Assembly (NCBI RefSeq): GCF_002156385.1
Contig: NZ_MVJM01000002.1
Span: 372,001 to 436,000, forward strand
DNA length: 64,000 bases
From: Halalkalibacter urbisdiaboli
GTDB taxonomy: Bacteria > Bacillota > Bacilli > Bacillales > Bacillaceae_D
Direction: 5' to 3'
Part shown: positions 38,601 through 45,830 of the stretch, one piece after another
Layout: each line of letters begins with the position of its first letter
Position numbering within the stretch: the first letter of the stretch is position 1
Program-made: the position numbers and the translations under genes
The notes under the pieces: generated by a model
Seen by the model: only the letters and a program-made list of their open reading frames with translations
What the model was told of the DNA's origin: nothing
The model's database searches: none

Positions 38601-39035
38601 GCTTAAAGCTTCGGCTAATTCATTTTTCTCTATGAATGGATGAATCGGGCCGGTTTGGTATGGAATGATTACTAAGCAATCCGTAATATGGCATAACAAT
38701 TCTTCCATTTGTAATTCTGAATTTTTTTTCAGACCAATAAGTGAAGCAATGTGTAAAAGTTGCTCGTAGCCATGATTATTTTTAGCTAACAATCGGAGTG
38801 TCGCTGTTTCGTTCATCGTTTCATGGTTAACCGTAACTTCTAAGCCGAGAATCGGTTGAATTCCGTACTTTTTACAAGCTTGATAAAATGGAACAGAACC
38901 ATACATCACGTGTTTATCAGTTAAAGCTAACGCCTGAAAACCTAGATCCTTTGCACGACTAACGAGTGCTTCAATTCGATTCGTCGATGATAACAAACTA
39001 TATTCACTATAAACATGTGTATGAATAGGCTCCAT
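35676..39035 (-). CDS. dnaE: DNA polymerase III alpha subunit DnaE
   Basis: The second replicative polymerase of low-GC Gram-positives, which extends primers before handover to PolC. The PHP domain opens the protein (HTHVYSEYSLLSSTNRIEALV). The catalytic palm has LTGPGRGSAAGSLAAYAL and ERISLPDIDIDFPDHRRDEVI with the metal-binding aspartates. The fingers include NRSHAVAYSIISYQLAYLK. A helix-hairpin-helix and an OB domain (VRVAGLVQSVRRIQTKKGDPMAF) lie near the C-terminus. Length of 1119 residues fits DnaE rather than PolC. Confidence 0.98.
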   Translation of the reverse strand: MEPIHTHVYSEYSLLSSTNRIEALVSRAKDLGFQALALTDKHVMYGSVPFYQACKKYGIQPILGLEVTVNHETMNETATLRLLAKNNHGYEQLLHIASLIGLKKNSELQMEELLCHITDCLVIIPYQTGPIHPFIEKNELAEALSWCKEWIRSQDRQNWLIDIQGNGSTDRIYHERLLLLAKKLEVEAVVSNPVSFLDQSDYQTYKVVQAIGRGETLSGIHKSAVERNHYLYSPEQLKTTFKHLEKPLQVTATLADICHLELRLGQPQLPTYPFLQGESADDLLKSLCFNGIRSRYEQVTPEITERLNYELRIIKEMGFSDYFLIVWDFMNYAREHDILTGPGRGSAAGSLAAYALKITDVDPIAYGLLFERFLNPERISLPDIDIDFPDHRRDEVISYVQQRYGKKHVAQIVTFGTLAARAAIRDVGKVLELESYIIDQLAKEIPTSPGMTLRKAFDKNENLQKLLKQSSAAKALFDQALKVEGLPRHASTHAAGVVISAKPLTTCVALQAGQGEIPITQAPMDVLEQLGLLKFDFLGLRNLTILERIVKMVKGYKGESLDLQQLPLDDTRTFQLLSNGDTTGVFQLESEGMRRVLKKLAPSEFEDIVAVNALYRPGPMDFIPAYISGKKGEKQIEYPHPDLEEILNKTYGVIVYQEQIMEIAAKLAGFSLAESDILRRAISKKKKSELENYKEKFVRGAVNKGYEETVAQAVFSFIERFANYGFNRSHAVAYSIISYQLAYLKVYYPEAFYSALLSSVWNNKEKVAQYLVEIKQAGIKVLPPSIKKSGALFAIENEAIRFGLLSIDQVGLKAITHIKQLQKDKPFKDLYDFCVRIDFRVVSKRAIENLIKAGAMNEFGVEPSSLLFSLDSAIAFAEKVKAFQEETEGLFTLDIDTPEYDIAEPFTIQEKLDYEQEVFGFYLSGHPIERMAPILEEYGRQKISDALREQGGVRVAGLVQSVRRIQTKKGDPMAFVQIGDETGKIDLVIFPTVWKSVHEVCLEGKLIFIKGKIDESRERIQVITEHAIAVEKVIENNQQTETLFLRIIASYDRSEILEQLKRILAEFKGDIPVVIYYEEKKQTVRLERSWYVNATSTCLETLENLLGKEHVVLKNRNDG

Positions 39036-39123
39036 CTCATCGTCTTCCTTTCTGTTTTCTCTTTATCTTATTATAGTATGTTCCTGTTCACATTGAAATG
39101 GAACAGCTTCTCTTAAAAAGCCT

Positions 39124-39153
39124 GCATATTTTCAGTCGGCAATACTATACATA
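39124..39153 (+). promoter_or_regulatory. Sigma-E-like promoter before ytrH
   Basis: GCATATT (39124-39130), 15 nt, TATACATA (39146-39153) matches the mother-cell sigma-E pattern KMATATT-N13-15-CATACANT at all -35 positions and most -10 positions. It lies ~38 nt before ytrH. The ytrHI genes belong to the sigma-E regulon in B. subtilis as I recall. Confidence 0.6.
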
Positions 39154-39190
39154 GAAGAAACAAGCCCTATGTTAGAAAGGAGCAGCTCAC

Positions 39191-39523
39191 ATGACACGAG
39201 AGCTACTTGCTACATTAATTATTGATTTCTTTGTTGCATTCGGTGTCATCATTGGGGGAGCCATTGTTGGTGGTATCGGTGCATTCTTAATTGGCAAACC
39301 CCCACTTTCTGTTATAAATGATCTTGCCAATAGTTTAAAAATATGGGCCATTGTTGCAGCAATCGGTGGAACATTCGATGCCATTTCAAATATTGAACGC
39401 GGATTATTTTACGGAACACATGATGATATATTAAAAACCGTTTTCATGATCTTTGCTGCTTTATGTGGTGCTCATTCTGGCACACTCCTCATTCAATGGA
39501 TTCTAGGGGAGCAATTACCATAA
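39191..39523 (+). CDS. ytrH: Sporulation membrane protein YtrH
   Basis: A 110-residue membrane protein of the YtrH family, needed for efficient sporulation in Bacillus; molecular role unknown. The N-terminal helix with glycine zipper (VAFGVIIGGAIVGGIGAFLIG), the conserved DLANSLKIWAIVAAIGGTFDA and IERGLFYG, and a C-terminal helix (FMIFAALCGAHSGTLLIQWI) are visible. Ribosome binding site GAAAGGAG. It overlaps ytrI by 1 nt (TAATG), so the two are coupled. Confidence 0.93.
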   Translation: MTRELLATLIIDFFVAFGVIIGGAIVGGIGAFLIGKPPLSVINDLANSLKIWAIVAAIGGTFDAISNIERGLFYGTHDDILKTVFMIFAALCGAHSGTLLIQWILGEQLP

Positions 39524-40029
39524 TGAGAGTCCCACCACCACACCTACTAACAGGTTGGCAACGTTTTCTAGCAGGGATTGTGATAGGAGCGTTAATAGGT
39601 TGGTTCTTTTTTTTACTTCATTACGGACAGATTTACGGAAATCTTGTCATGAAAATGTCAGAGCAAGAGGATACCATTAAAGACCAAGAGAAGCGGATTG
39701 ATGAGCTAGTAAGTGAACAAGAGATGCAAAATGAAGAAAATAAGAAGAAGCTAACCATTCAAAAAGTAGAGATTATTTTCAAAAATGAACGGAAGCTTAA
39801 ATTAAACAAACTTACCGCCTATGAATTAAAGCAGCAAGCCTTAAGTGAATTGACATTTCTAGAACGAAAAGATATAGAAACGGTTTCTAAAACAAAGGAT
39901 TTAATGATTCGTACGCTTGAAAATAAAGTCTTTCAAGTTGGAGAAAGTCGTTACCAATTAGACATTGAGGAAATCTACTTATTCACCACGGTACAGCTAT
40001 ATGTAAAGATAGTACCTGCATCAGCTTAA
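39523..40029 (+). CDS. ytrI: Sporulation membrane protein YtrI
   Basis: A 168-residue protein with one N-terminal membrane helix (FLAGIVIGALIGWFFFLL), then a coiled coil (about residues 42-80, EQEDTIKDQEKRIDELVSEQ) and a C-terminal alpha/beta part (KVEIIFKNERKLKLNKLTAYEL). This layout fits YtrI, a partner of YtrH in sporulation. The frame is open from 39463, but ATG 39523 follows GGGGA in the ytrH end and overlaps its stop codon. Confidence 0.9.
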   Translation: MRVPPPHLLTGWQRFLAGIVIGALIGWFFFLLHYGQIYGNLVMKMSEQEDTIKDQEKRIDELVSEQEMQNEENKKKLTIQKVEIIFKNERKLKLNKLTAYELKQQALSELTFLERKDIETVSKTKDLMIRTLENKVFQVGESRYQLDIEEIYLFTTVQLYVKIVPASA

Positions 40030-40104
40030 TTTAAAGAGTCGCGTCCCCTCCTAACTTTTTTGTATAATAAAAAGAGATATCCTTTCAAAAAAGAGGAGGT
40101 ATTT

Positions 40105-40308
40105 ATGATGGACGTGACAGGCAAGGAGATGGTCATTAATCGAAAAGAAATGGCATTAAAAAAAGTTGAGAAAATAAAAGCGGGTTATACCGCATTCGCC
40201 GAGACAAAGGAAGTGGCTGAGTTTATTCGAAAACAGCTAGCAAAAGAAGGCATTAACGTTCATGAAGATGTTACCGACTTAGGCTCGTGGTTTATAGTTA
40301 AAGACTAA
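40105..40308 (+). CDS. Small conserved-looking protein downstream of ytrI
   Basis: A 67-residue soluble protein, highly charged, ending INVHEDVTDLGSWFIVKD. Helix (EMALKKVEKIKAG), helix (ETKEVAEFIRKQLAKEG) and strand (GSWFIVKD) are predicted from the pattern, suggesting a small alpha/beta fold. Ribosome binding site GAGGAGG precedes tandem ATGs (40105, 40108). I do not recognise a family; B. subtilis has a small gene (ytzJ, as I recall) at this place. A bidirectional terminator follows. Confidence 0.75.
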   Translation: MMDVTGKEMVINRKEMALKKVEKIKAGYTAFAETKEVAEFIRKQLAKEGINVHEDVTDLGSWFIVKD

Positions 40309-40335
40309 AAAAAGCGGCTATGTGCCGCTCTTTTT
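40305..40335. terminator. Bidirectional terminator before nrnA end
   Basis: AAAAAGCGGC-N5-GCCGCTCTTTTT, after the plus-strand small gene; the A tract gives a T tail on the minus strand too. Confidence 0.8.
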
Positions 40336-40383
40336 GCTATGTACCGAGCATGTCTAGTAGATAGATGTTTAGCTACTTATTTG

Positions 40384-41319
40384 TTAATTGCTACATACTT
40401 CAAGAAGCTTCTGGATAATGTCATCCGTCTCCTCCCAAGAATAAGCAGTGGCTCCAGCCGCCATCGGGTGTCCTCCTCCATCATGCTGTTGAGCAATTGT
40501 ATTAATAATAGGTCCCTTTGAACGTAATCTTACACGTATTTTTTCCTCTTCTTCTACAAAGAACACCCACGTTTGCAATCCTTCAACATCGGAAAAGCAA
40601 TTAACGAGCTGCGACGATTCATTTGACGTTACATCGAATGTCGCAAGCACATCTTTAGATAGTTTCATCACACCTACTTTTCCTTCTACTACTTCAAAAT
40701 GCTGTAATACATATCCTTCAAGTCGAGTCAGCTTTAAATCCCGTTTATGTAAATTAGAATAAAATTCGTTTTGGTCAAAATCCTTTTCGACTAAAAGACT
40801 CGTTCTTTTTAAGGTCCGTGATGTGGTATTGTTGTACCGAAAACGGCCTGTATCACCGACTATTCCCGCATAAAGCAATAGGGCCGCTTCATTACTTAAT
40901 GCAAACCCACGCAACTGAGCTTCTTCAAATAGAGCAACAATTAACTCACTTGTTGAACTTGCTGTTGTATCAACCCAGACGAGGTCACCATACGGTTCTT
41001 CATTTGGATGATGGTCAATTTTTATTACAAAATCACCTTGAGTGAAGCGTTTGTCACTAATACGAGCTGTATTAGCTGTATCACAAACAATCACTAATGC
41101 ACCTTCATATACTGAATCCTCAATGTGATCCATCGCACCTAAAAATTGCAGAGATGGTTCCTCTTCCCCGACAGCAAAGACCTGTTTTTCTGGAAATCGG
41201 TTCTTTATTAGTTGAGCTAATCCAAGCTGGGAGCCAATTGCATCGGGATCAGGACGTTCATGGCGATGGATGATGATTGTCGCATAATCGTTAATCTTAT
41301 CTAAAATTTCTCGTATCAT
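40384..41319 (-). CDS. nrnA: Oligoribonuclease / pAp phosphatase NrnA
   Basis: A DHH-family phosphoesterase that degrades nano-RNAs and converts pAp to AMP. Metal motifs: HRHERPDPDAIGSQ near the N-terminus, VIVCDTANTARI, and DHHPNEEPYGDLVWVD. The C-terminal DHHA1 domain has HDGGGHPMAAGATAY, which binds substrate. Length is 311 residues. It was formerly ytqI in B. subtilis, in the same neighbourhood (between ytrI and ytpI). The upstream gap has a short tandem repeat TGTTCAATCTC (about 2.6 copies). Confidence 0.97.
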   Translation of the reverse strand: MIREILDKINDYATIIIHRHERPDPDAIGSQLGLAQLIKNRFPEKQVFAVGEEEPSLQFLGAMDHIEDSVYEGALVIVCDTANTARISDKRFTQGDFVIKIDHHPNEEPYGDLVWVDTTASSTSELIVALFEEAQLRGFALSNEAALLLYAGIVGDTGRFRYNNTTSRTLKRTSLLVEKDFDQNEFYSNLHKRDLKLTRLEGYVLQHFEVVEGKVGVMKLSKDVLATFDVTSNESSQLVNCFSDVEGLQTWVFFVEEEEKIRVRLRSKGPIINTIAQQHDGGGHPMAAGATAYSWEETDDIIQKLLEVCSN

Positions 41320-41425
41320 AGATTCCCTCTTTTCCTGTTCAATCTCTGTTCAATCTCTGTTCACTAGCAATCCTACTAGACAAACGGTACAATTACGTTT
41401 ATAAGTATGATTGGGAGGCTATTAA

Positions 41426-41713
41426 ATGGATAAAATCTTTACAATTATCATTGTCTTTTCTGCCGTTTTCTTTATTTATAATAAAGTTAAGACGTGGCGC
41501 TCAGATGAGTCATTAATCAAGCGCTTATACCAAACGAAAGCTGGCTTATCGTTAGGCTTTTTACTTACCGCCTTTGCAGCAAATCTTCTTGTTATGCCAA
41601 GAGGTAAAGTTGATATTATTATTGGTATTATCTTTATTATTTTTGGAATTGCTAATGTTGTCTTTAATTTTAGAGCATACAAGCATTATGCTAATCAGTT
41701 TGATGAAAACTAA
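41426..41713 (+). CDS. ytpI: YtpI-like small membrane protein
   Basis: A 95-residue protein with three helices: FTIIIVFSAVFFIYNKV, SLGFLLTAFAANLLVM and DIIIGIIFIIFGIANVVFNF. A conserved-looking loop WRSDESLIKRLYQTKAGL separates the first two. It matches YtpI by position (between nrnA and ytoI, divergent from nrnA) and by size. No function is established. Confidence 0.82.
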   Translation: MDKIFTIIIVFSAVFFIYNKVKTWRSDESLIKRLYQTKAGLSLGFLLTAFAANLLVMPRGKVDIIIGIIFIIFGIANVVFNFRAYKHYANQFDEN

Positions 41714-41750
41714 GACTTCATATTATATGTAAAGGTCCTCTACAGGCTTT

Positions 41751-41793
41751 GGGGTTGTTCCAAAAGGTATACTGTTGGAACAACCCCCTTTTC
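41751..41793 (+). terminator. Terminator after ytpI
   Basis: GGGGTTGTTCCAA / TTGGAACAACCCC followed by CTTTTCTTT on the plus strand; it abuts the convergent ytoI. The stem resembles the hairpin at 59172-59217. Confidence 0.75.
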
Positions 41794-41794
41794 T

Positions 41795-43111
41795 TTAATC
41801 GATTAACTGTGCCATCATTAACGCTTTTGAAACTAGTTCACCGTCATGATACATTTCAACATCAATTTTCCCATGTTTCCTTCCTATTTCTAAAACACGG
41901 GGCTGTATCGTAATCATCGTATCAATTTGTACTGGTTTAATAAAATATAGCGTAATGTTTTCAACAACTAAATCGCCTCTTTTATATTTACGCAATATTC
42001 GGCTACCTACCTCTGTAACTAGCGTCGTTAACACCCCGTATGATATCGTCCCAAGTTGATTTGTCATTTGTGGAGTAACCTCACACTGGAAAGTATAGTC
42101 TTGGGAGGTCGAAACGTCAATGACACCACTTGTGACAATATCATCTAATGTTTCACCAACGTGAGGCTGTTTTTGTACCATCTGTAGCGCTTTTAAAACA
42201 TCCTGTCTACTTATAACCCCAATCAAACGACGCTGCCCATCGATGACCGGTAATAATTCAATCCCTTCCCAAACCATTACATGGGCTACCGATGCGACAG
42301 ACGTACGTTCACTTACAGTAATCGGGTTAGATGTCATTACTTTTTCAATTGGTGTCTGCTTTGAAGCCCCAAGGACGTCCTTCGCGGCTACCATCCCTTG
42401 AATCCTCATATTCTCATCAATAACAGGATAGCGACTATGTCCTGTTTTAGAATTTAACTCATGCCATTTTTCAACTGCATTTGACGTTGTCATATAATAC
42501 GTATCTTGAAGTGGAATGAGAATATCATCCACTAATATAATTTCCTTTTTAATCAACTGGTCATAAATGGCTCGGTTGATCATGGCTGCTACTGTAAATG
42601 TATCATAGCTCGTTGATATAATTGGTAAATCCAACTCATCTGCTAAGCGGATCACATCTTCGCTAGTATCAAATCCACCGGTTATTAAAACGGCAGCTCC
42701 TGCCTCTAAGGCTAGCTTATGGCCTTGATAGCGGTTTCCAACGATTAATAAATTCCCCGATTCAACATAGCGCATCATCGCATCAAGCTTCATTGCCCCG
42801 ATAACAAACCGGTTCAATGTTTTGTGTAATCCTTGGCTTCCACCTAGGACTTGTCCATCGACAATGTTAACAACTTCAGCATAGGTTAGCTTTTCGATAT
42901 TTTCTTTTTTCTTTTTCTCTATACGGATCGTACCGACTCGCTCAATTGTACTAACAAGCCCTTGATTTTCAGCTTCTTTTATTGCTCGATAGGCAGTCCC
43001 CTCACTCACCTGCAATGCTTTTGCTATTTGGCGAACGGATATTTTCTCTCCAACCCCTAAATTGCCAATGTACTCTAAAATTTGCTCGTGTTTCGTTGCG
43101 ATGATAACCAC
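41795..43111 (-). CDS. ytoI: YtoI: HTH, DRTGG, CBS and hotdog domain protein
   Basis: A 438-residue multidomain protein, probably a regulator. Order: N-terminal winged helix (VRQIAKALQVSEGTAYRAIKEAENQGLV), a DRTGG domain (about 85-190, GNLLIVGNRYQGHKLALEAGAAVLITGG), two CBS domains (about 195-310, HSRYPVIDENMRIQGMVAAKDVLG and LLPVIDGQRRLIGVISRQDVL), and a hotdog-fold domain (about 330-438). CBS and hotdog parts suggest sensing of a nucleotide or acyl-CoA. The only usual start codon is GTG 43111, which has a poor ribosome binding site; AAGGTGG instead fits an ATC 6-9 nt downstream. A large inverted repeat overlaps the promoter. Confidence 0.92.
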   Translation of the reverse strand: MVIIATKHEQILEYIGNLGVGEKISVRQIAKALQVSEGTAYRAIKEAENQGLVSTIERVGTIRIEKKKKENIEKLTYAEVVNIVDGQVLGGSQGLHKTLNRFVIGAMKLDAMMRYVESGNLLIVGNRYQGHKLALEAGAAVLITGGFDTSEDVIRLADELDLPIISTSYDTFTVAAMINRAIYDQLIKKEIILVDDILIPLQDTYYMTTSNAVEKWHELNSKTGHSRYPVIDENMRIQGMVAAKDVLGASKQTPIEKVMTSNPITVSERTSVASVAHVMVWEGIELLPVIDGQRRLIGVISRQDVLKALQMVQKQPHVGETLDDIVTSGVIDVSTSQDYTFQCEVTPQMTNQLGTISYGVLTTLVTEVGSRILRKYKRGDLVVENITLYFIKPVQIDTMITIQPRVLEIGRKHGKIDVEMYHDGELVSKALMMAQLID

Positions 43112-43120
43112 CCCACCTTC

Positions 43121-43185
43121 ATTCCTTCAGCTGTACTTACTAATAGTACAGAACTGTATTAGTACTATTATAAAGCTGAAGGAAT
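43121..43185. promoter_or_regulatory. 12-bp inverted repeat spanning the ytoI promoter
   Basis: ATTCCTTCAGCT (43121-43132) and AGCTGAAGGAAT (43174-43185) are a perfect inverted repeat with an inner partial palindrome (ACTAATAGTACAG / CTGTATTAGT). The far arm lies in the promoter spacer and the near arm just before the ytoI start. This is the layout of an autoregulated operator pair. Confidence 0.65.
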
Positions 43186-43195
43186 CAAGTAGCAA
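43167..43195 (-). promoter_or_regulatory. Promoter of ytoI
   Basis: TTGCTA (43195-43190), 17 nt, TATAAT (43172-43167) on the minus strand. Confidence 0.65.
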
Positions 43196-43197
43196 GG

Positions 43198-43437
43198 CTA
43201 TCTTCCATAACTTCTTGTTTTTACTTTTTTCATATCTACTGTAACAGATGTTTCCGCATTTTGCTTTTTCTTATGTAACAGCCCATAAAGATTTCCTAGG
43301 ATGACCACCACAGCAAAGGAAATCCAACTTAGTGAAAAAATTTGTGCTACCCCTCCTTCTTGTAAAGGCAATCTTTCAAAGCTATATACCAGCAACACAC
43401 TAGCCATTAATAAGCTTATAAGATATCGTTGTCTCAA
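43198..43437 (-). CDS. Small two-helix membrane protein, unknown
   Basis: A 79-residue protein with two hydrophobic segments (LISLLMASVLLVYSF and FSLSWISFAVVVILGNLYGLL), separated by a short loop with QEGGVAQI, and a basic, hydrophilic tail. The tail ends KKVKTRSYGR. The ATG follows an AG-rich sequence (GAGGGAGAAT). I do not recognise it. It lies between ytkL and ytoI on the same strand, after a strong terminator. Confidence 0.65.
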   Translation of the reverse strand: MRQRYLISLLMASVLLVYSFERLPLQEGGVAQIFSLSWISFAVVVILGNLYGLLHKKKQNAETSVTVDMKKVKTRSYGR

Positions 43438-43488
43438 CTATTCTCCCTCTTTCTATTCTTTGATAGTGCTAGTCTATGAGACAAGTCT

Positions 43489-43570
43489 AAAAAAAAGACC
43501 AAGTAAGGTTAAGGGCACTGAAAAAGGGTGTTTTTCCCTTTTTCAGTGCCCTTTATTCCCCTACTTGGTC
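43489..43570 (-). terminator. Nested long-hairpin terminator after ytkL
   Basis: An inner perfect 16-bp stem (GGGCACTGAAAAAGGG / CCCTTTTTCAGTGCCC) lies within an outer arm pair GACCAAGTA / TACTTGGTC. The T run on the minus strand follows the outer arm, so the whole 74-nt structure acts as one terminator. Confidence 0.85.
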
Positions 43571-43577
43571 AGTCCTC

Positions 43578-44261
43578 TTATAATTCAGTTATGTCACCAA
43601 CATTCATGACCTTGCCTTTTTTTCCAGATAGATTTTCTACAAATTCAGTTGGGTTTTGTTCAATAACCGGAAATGTATTGTAATGAATCGGTACTACATG
43701 TTTTGCTTGTAACCACTCAGATGCGAGCGTAGCATCATCTGGTCCCATTGTAAAATTATCGCCGATTGGTAAGAAAGCGATATCAATTGAATTCCGCTCA
43801 CCTATTAGTTTCATATCCGAAAATAAGGCTGTATCTCCAGCATGAAAAATCGTTTTTCCTTCTGCCGAGAATAAAATTCCTGCTGGCATGCCTGTGTAAA
43901 CAATTTTCTGCTCTTCTTCAATCGTATACGATGAACCATGAAACGCTTGGGTCAACTTAACCGTCCCAAAATCAAATTCATGGGCACCACCAATATGCAT
44001 CGGATGAGTCTTCACCCCTTGCCAGCCTAAGAATGTCGCCAATTCAAACGGTGCCACAACAAGTGCATCATTTCTTTTGGCAATATCGACAGTATCCCCA
44101 ACATGGTCATTATGGCCATGTGTTAGTAAAATAACATCTACCTTAACATCTTCGGCTTTTAAATCAGTTAATCCATTCCCTGTAATAAAAGGGTCAATTA
44201 AAATTCGTTTTCCCTTTGTTTCAATTAAGACTACCGAATGACCATGATAACTAATTTTCAT
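43578..44261 (-). CDS. ytkL: Metal-dependent hydrolase YtkL (UPF0173)
   Basis: A metallo-beta-lactamase fold protein of 227 residues. Metal ligands are seen in [12 protein letters not shown] (HxHxDH), in the Asp of [11 protein letters not shown], and in [12 protein letters not shown]-terminal [20 protein letters not shown] is typical of UPF0173. The natural substrate is unknown. The frame extends upstream to 44408, but ATG 44261 follows GGGAG at 9 nt and gives the same length as B. subtilis YtkL. Confidence 0.93.
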   Translation of the reverse strand: MKISYHGHSVVLIETKGKRILIDPFITGNGLTDLKAEDVKVDVILLTHGHNDHVGDTVDIAKRNDALVVAPFELATFLGWQGVKTHPMHIGGAHEFDFGTVKLTQAFHGSSYTIEEEQKIVYTGMPAGILFSAEGKTIFHAGDTALFSDMKLIGERNSIDIAFLPIGDNFTMGPDDATLASEWLQAKHVVPIHYNTFPVIEQNPTEFVENLSGKKGKVMNVGDITEL

Positions 44262-44343
44262 TTGTCCCATCTCCCTTTTTGAAACTTCAAAAAAACTCCT
44301 ATATAGATTAGTTTTACAAAAGTCTTCTTCATCCTGCAATGAA

Positions 44344-45195
44344 TTAGCTTTTATTGTTGCGAGACTCAAAAAACGTTTGTTTTTTGACCCCGGCCGTTTC
44401 AGATACATAAGAAGCTTCGATAACAGCAGTCGGGTCTATGCTCATGACAACCTCTTTTAATCTTGGGTACATAAATCGATTGGTGATGCAATAAATAATC
44501 AATCTCTCCTCACCAGTGAAACCACCTTGACCGTATAAATAAGTAATTTGAACATCTAGTTCCTTTATTAATTTTTCTCCTATCTGTTGAGGATGTTCAG
44601 AAATAATCATGGCAGATTTCCCTTGATTGAAGCCATCCAAAACAAAATCAATCATTTTTGTCACAATATAAAAGACGGCAATACTGAACATTGCTTTTTC
44701 AAGTGTAAAAACAAACGCAGCACCTGTTAAAATAACAGCATTAACAGCTAATAAAAACGTACTTATCGATATATGAAAACGTCGCTGGGCCCAAATGGCG
44801 AGCATTTCCGTTCCATCTACAGCACCGCCACATTTCACAACAAGGCCAATTCCAAGACCGAGCATAAGTCCACCATAAAGAACAATTAATACCTCGGACG
44901 AAGTAATGGCTTGGAAAGGAGCAAACAACGAAAGCATGACAGTTGTCACAACATTTGCATATAACGTTCGGATAATGAATCTACGCCCCATAAACTTCCC
45001 TGAGAATAAAAGTGTCGGAATATTTAACGTTAAATATACTGCCCATATCGGTAATCCCAAAAGAGAGTGCGCCATAATTGCTAGGGCCGTTACTCCACCA
45101 TCAACTAATCCATTAGGAGCCAAAATTAATTGTAGCCCGGCTGCTACAATTATCGCCCCAGATGTTAACCCAAAATACTCTATTAATTTCTTCAT
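44344..45195 (-). CDS. YitT family membrane protein
   Basis: A 283-residue protein with five or six N-terminal helices ([54 protein letters not shown]) and a cytosolic C-terminal DUF2179 domain ([55 protein letters not shown]). [18 protein letters not shown] after the third helix is the family signature. The role is unknown; related proteins are often paralogous in Bacillus. Confidence 0.9.
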   Translation of the reverse strand: MKKLIEYFGLTSGAIIVAAGLQLILAPNGLVDGGVTALAIMAHSLLGLPIWAVYLTLNIPTLLFSGKFMGRRFIIRTLYANVVTTVMLSLFAPFQAITSSEVLIVLYGGLMLGLGIGLVVKCGGAVDGTEMLAIWAQRRFHISISTFLLAVNAVILTGAAFVFTLEKAMFSIAVFYIVTKMIDFVLDGFNQGKSAMIISEHPQQIGEKLIKELDVQITYLYGQGGFTGEERLIIYCITNRFMYPRLKEVVMSIDPTAVIEASYVSETAGVKKQTFFESRNNKS

Positions 45196-45323
45196 CTCGT
45201 TCTCCTCTTACTATTATCTTTATGATCTCTATATCTAAAAAATTGCTGATTCTTTAATAATATATAGTTCTATGTCTGCTGTAAAATAAGAAAAATGGCT
45301 TACACCTTTTCATTTCAATAAAA

Positions 45324-45355
45324 AATGCCTTAAAGGGATATCCCCTCTAAGACAC
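45324..45355 (-). terminator. Terminator after the small secreted protein gene
   Basis: CTTAGAGGG-ATAT-CCCTTTAAG followed by GCATTTTTTA on the minus strand. Confidence 0.75.
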
Positions 45356-45367
45356 CATGTTACTCAT

Positions 45368-45742
45368 TTATTCTTCCCAAACCCATGTATATAGCTTACT
45401 ATCTCCGTTCATATAACGAATGTCTAGTCTTTCTAAATTAGGAAAGTACCTCTCCTTTAACACTTTAACCATTTGTTCTACCTCTGATCCTTCAGAGAAG
45501 TCAAGATGTTCAACCATCTTTTCCACCTTTTGTTTTGCTTCTTCACCCTTAATTACTTGATTTCCTTCAGTATATTGATAATCTGAAGGGCTATCATATT
45601 CCCACTCATACTCAATGTTATTTTCATGAACTGTGATGTGTAAAGAGAAAGCCTCCATTAATTCAGTTGGCTGTGCATGACCTGTTGCCCCTACTAAAAG
45701 AATAAAGACAATGGTTAATAAACTTATTATCCATTTTTTCAT
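45368..45742 (-). CDS. Small secreted protein, unknown
   Basis: A 124-residue protein with a signal peptide (MKKWIISLLTIVFILLVGAT, probable cleavage after AHAQ-like GHAQ). There is no lipobox Cys. The mature part is acidic (ITVHENNIEYEWEYDSPSDY, EEAKQKVEKMVEHLDFSEGS) and ends YTWVWEE; it resembles small extracytoplasmic proteins with one alpha/beta domain. I do not recognise a family. ATG 45742 is preferred because GGGG precedes it; the earlier GTG overlaps that site. It is monocistronic, closed by a terminator. Confidence 0.75.
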   Translation of the reverse strand: MKKWIISLLTIVFILLVGATGHAQPTELMEAFSLHITVHENNIEYEWEYDSPSDYQYTEGNQVIKGEEAKQKVEKMVEHLDFSEGSEVEQMVKVLKERYFPNLERLDIRYMNGDSKLYTWVWEE

Positions 45743-45830
45743 TGTAGACACCCCTTATATTTCCGACTCAATACGTCAGAACATTCTTCTTTATAATAAG
45801 GTGTAACAACATCTGGAATTTTATACATAA

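Noticed and set aside
41335-41364. Tandem repeat TGTTCAATCTC upstream of nrnA
   Set aside because: About 2.6 short copies without symmetry; most simply replication slippage.
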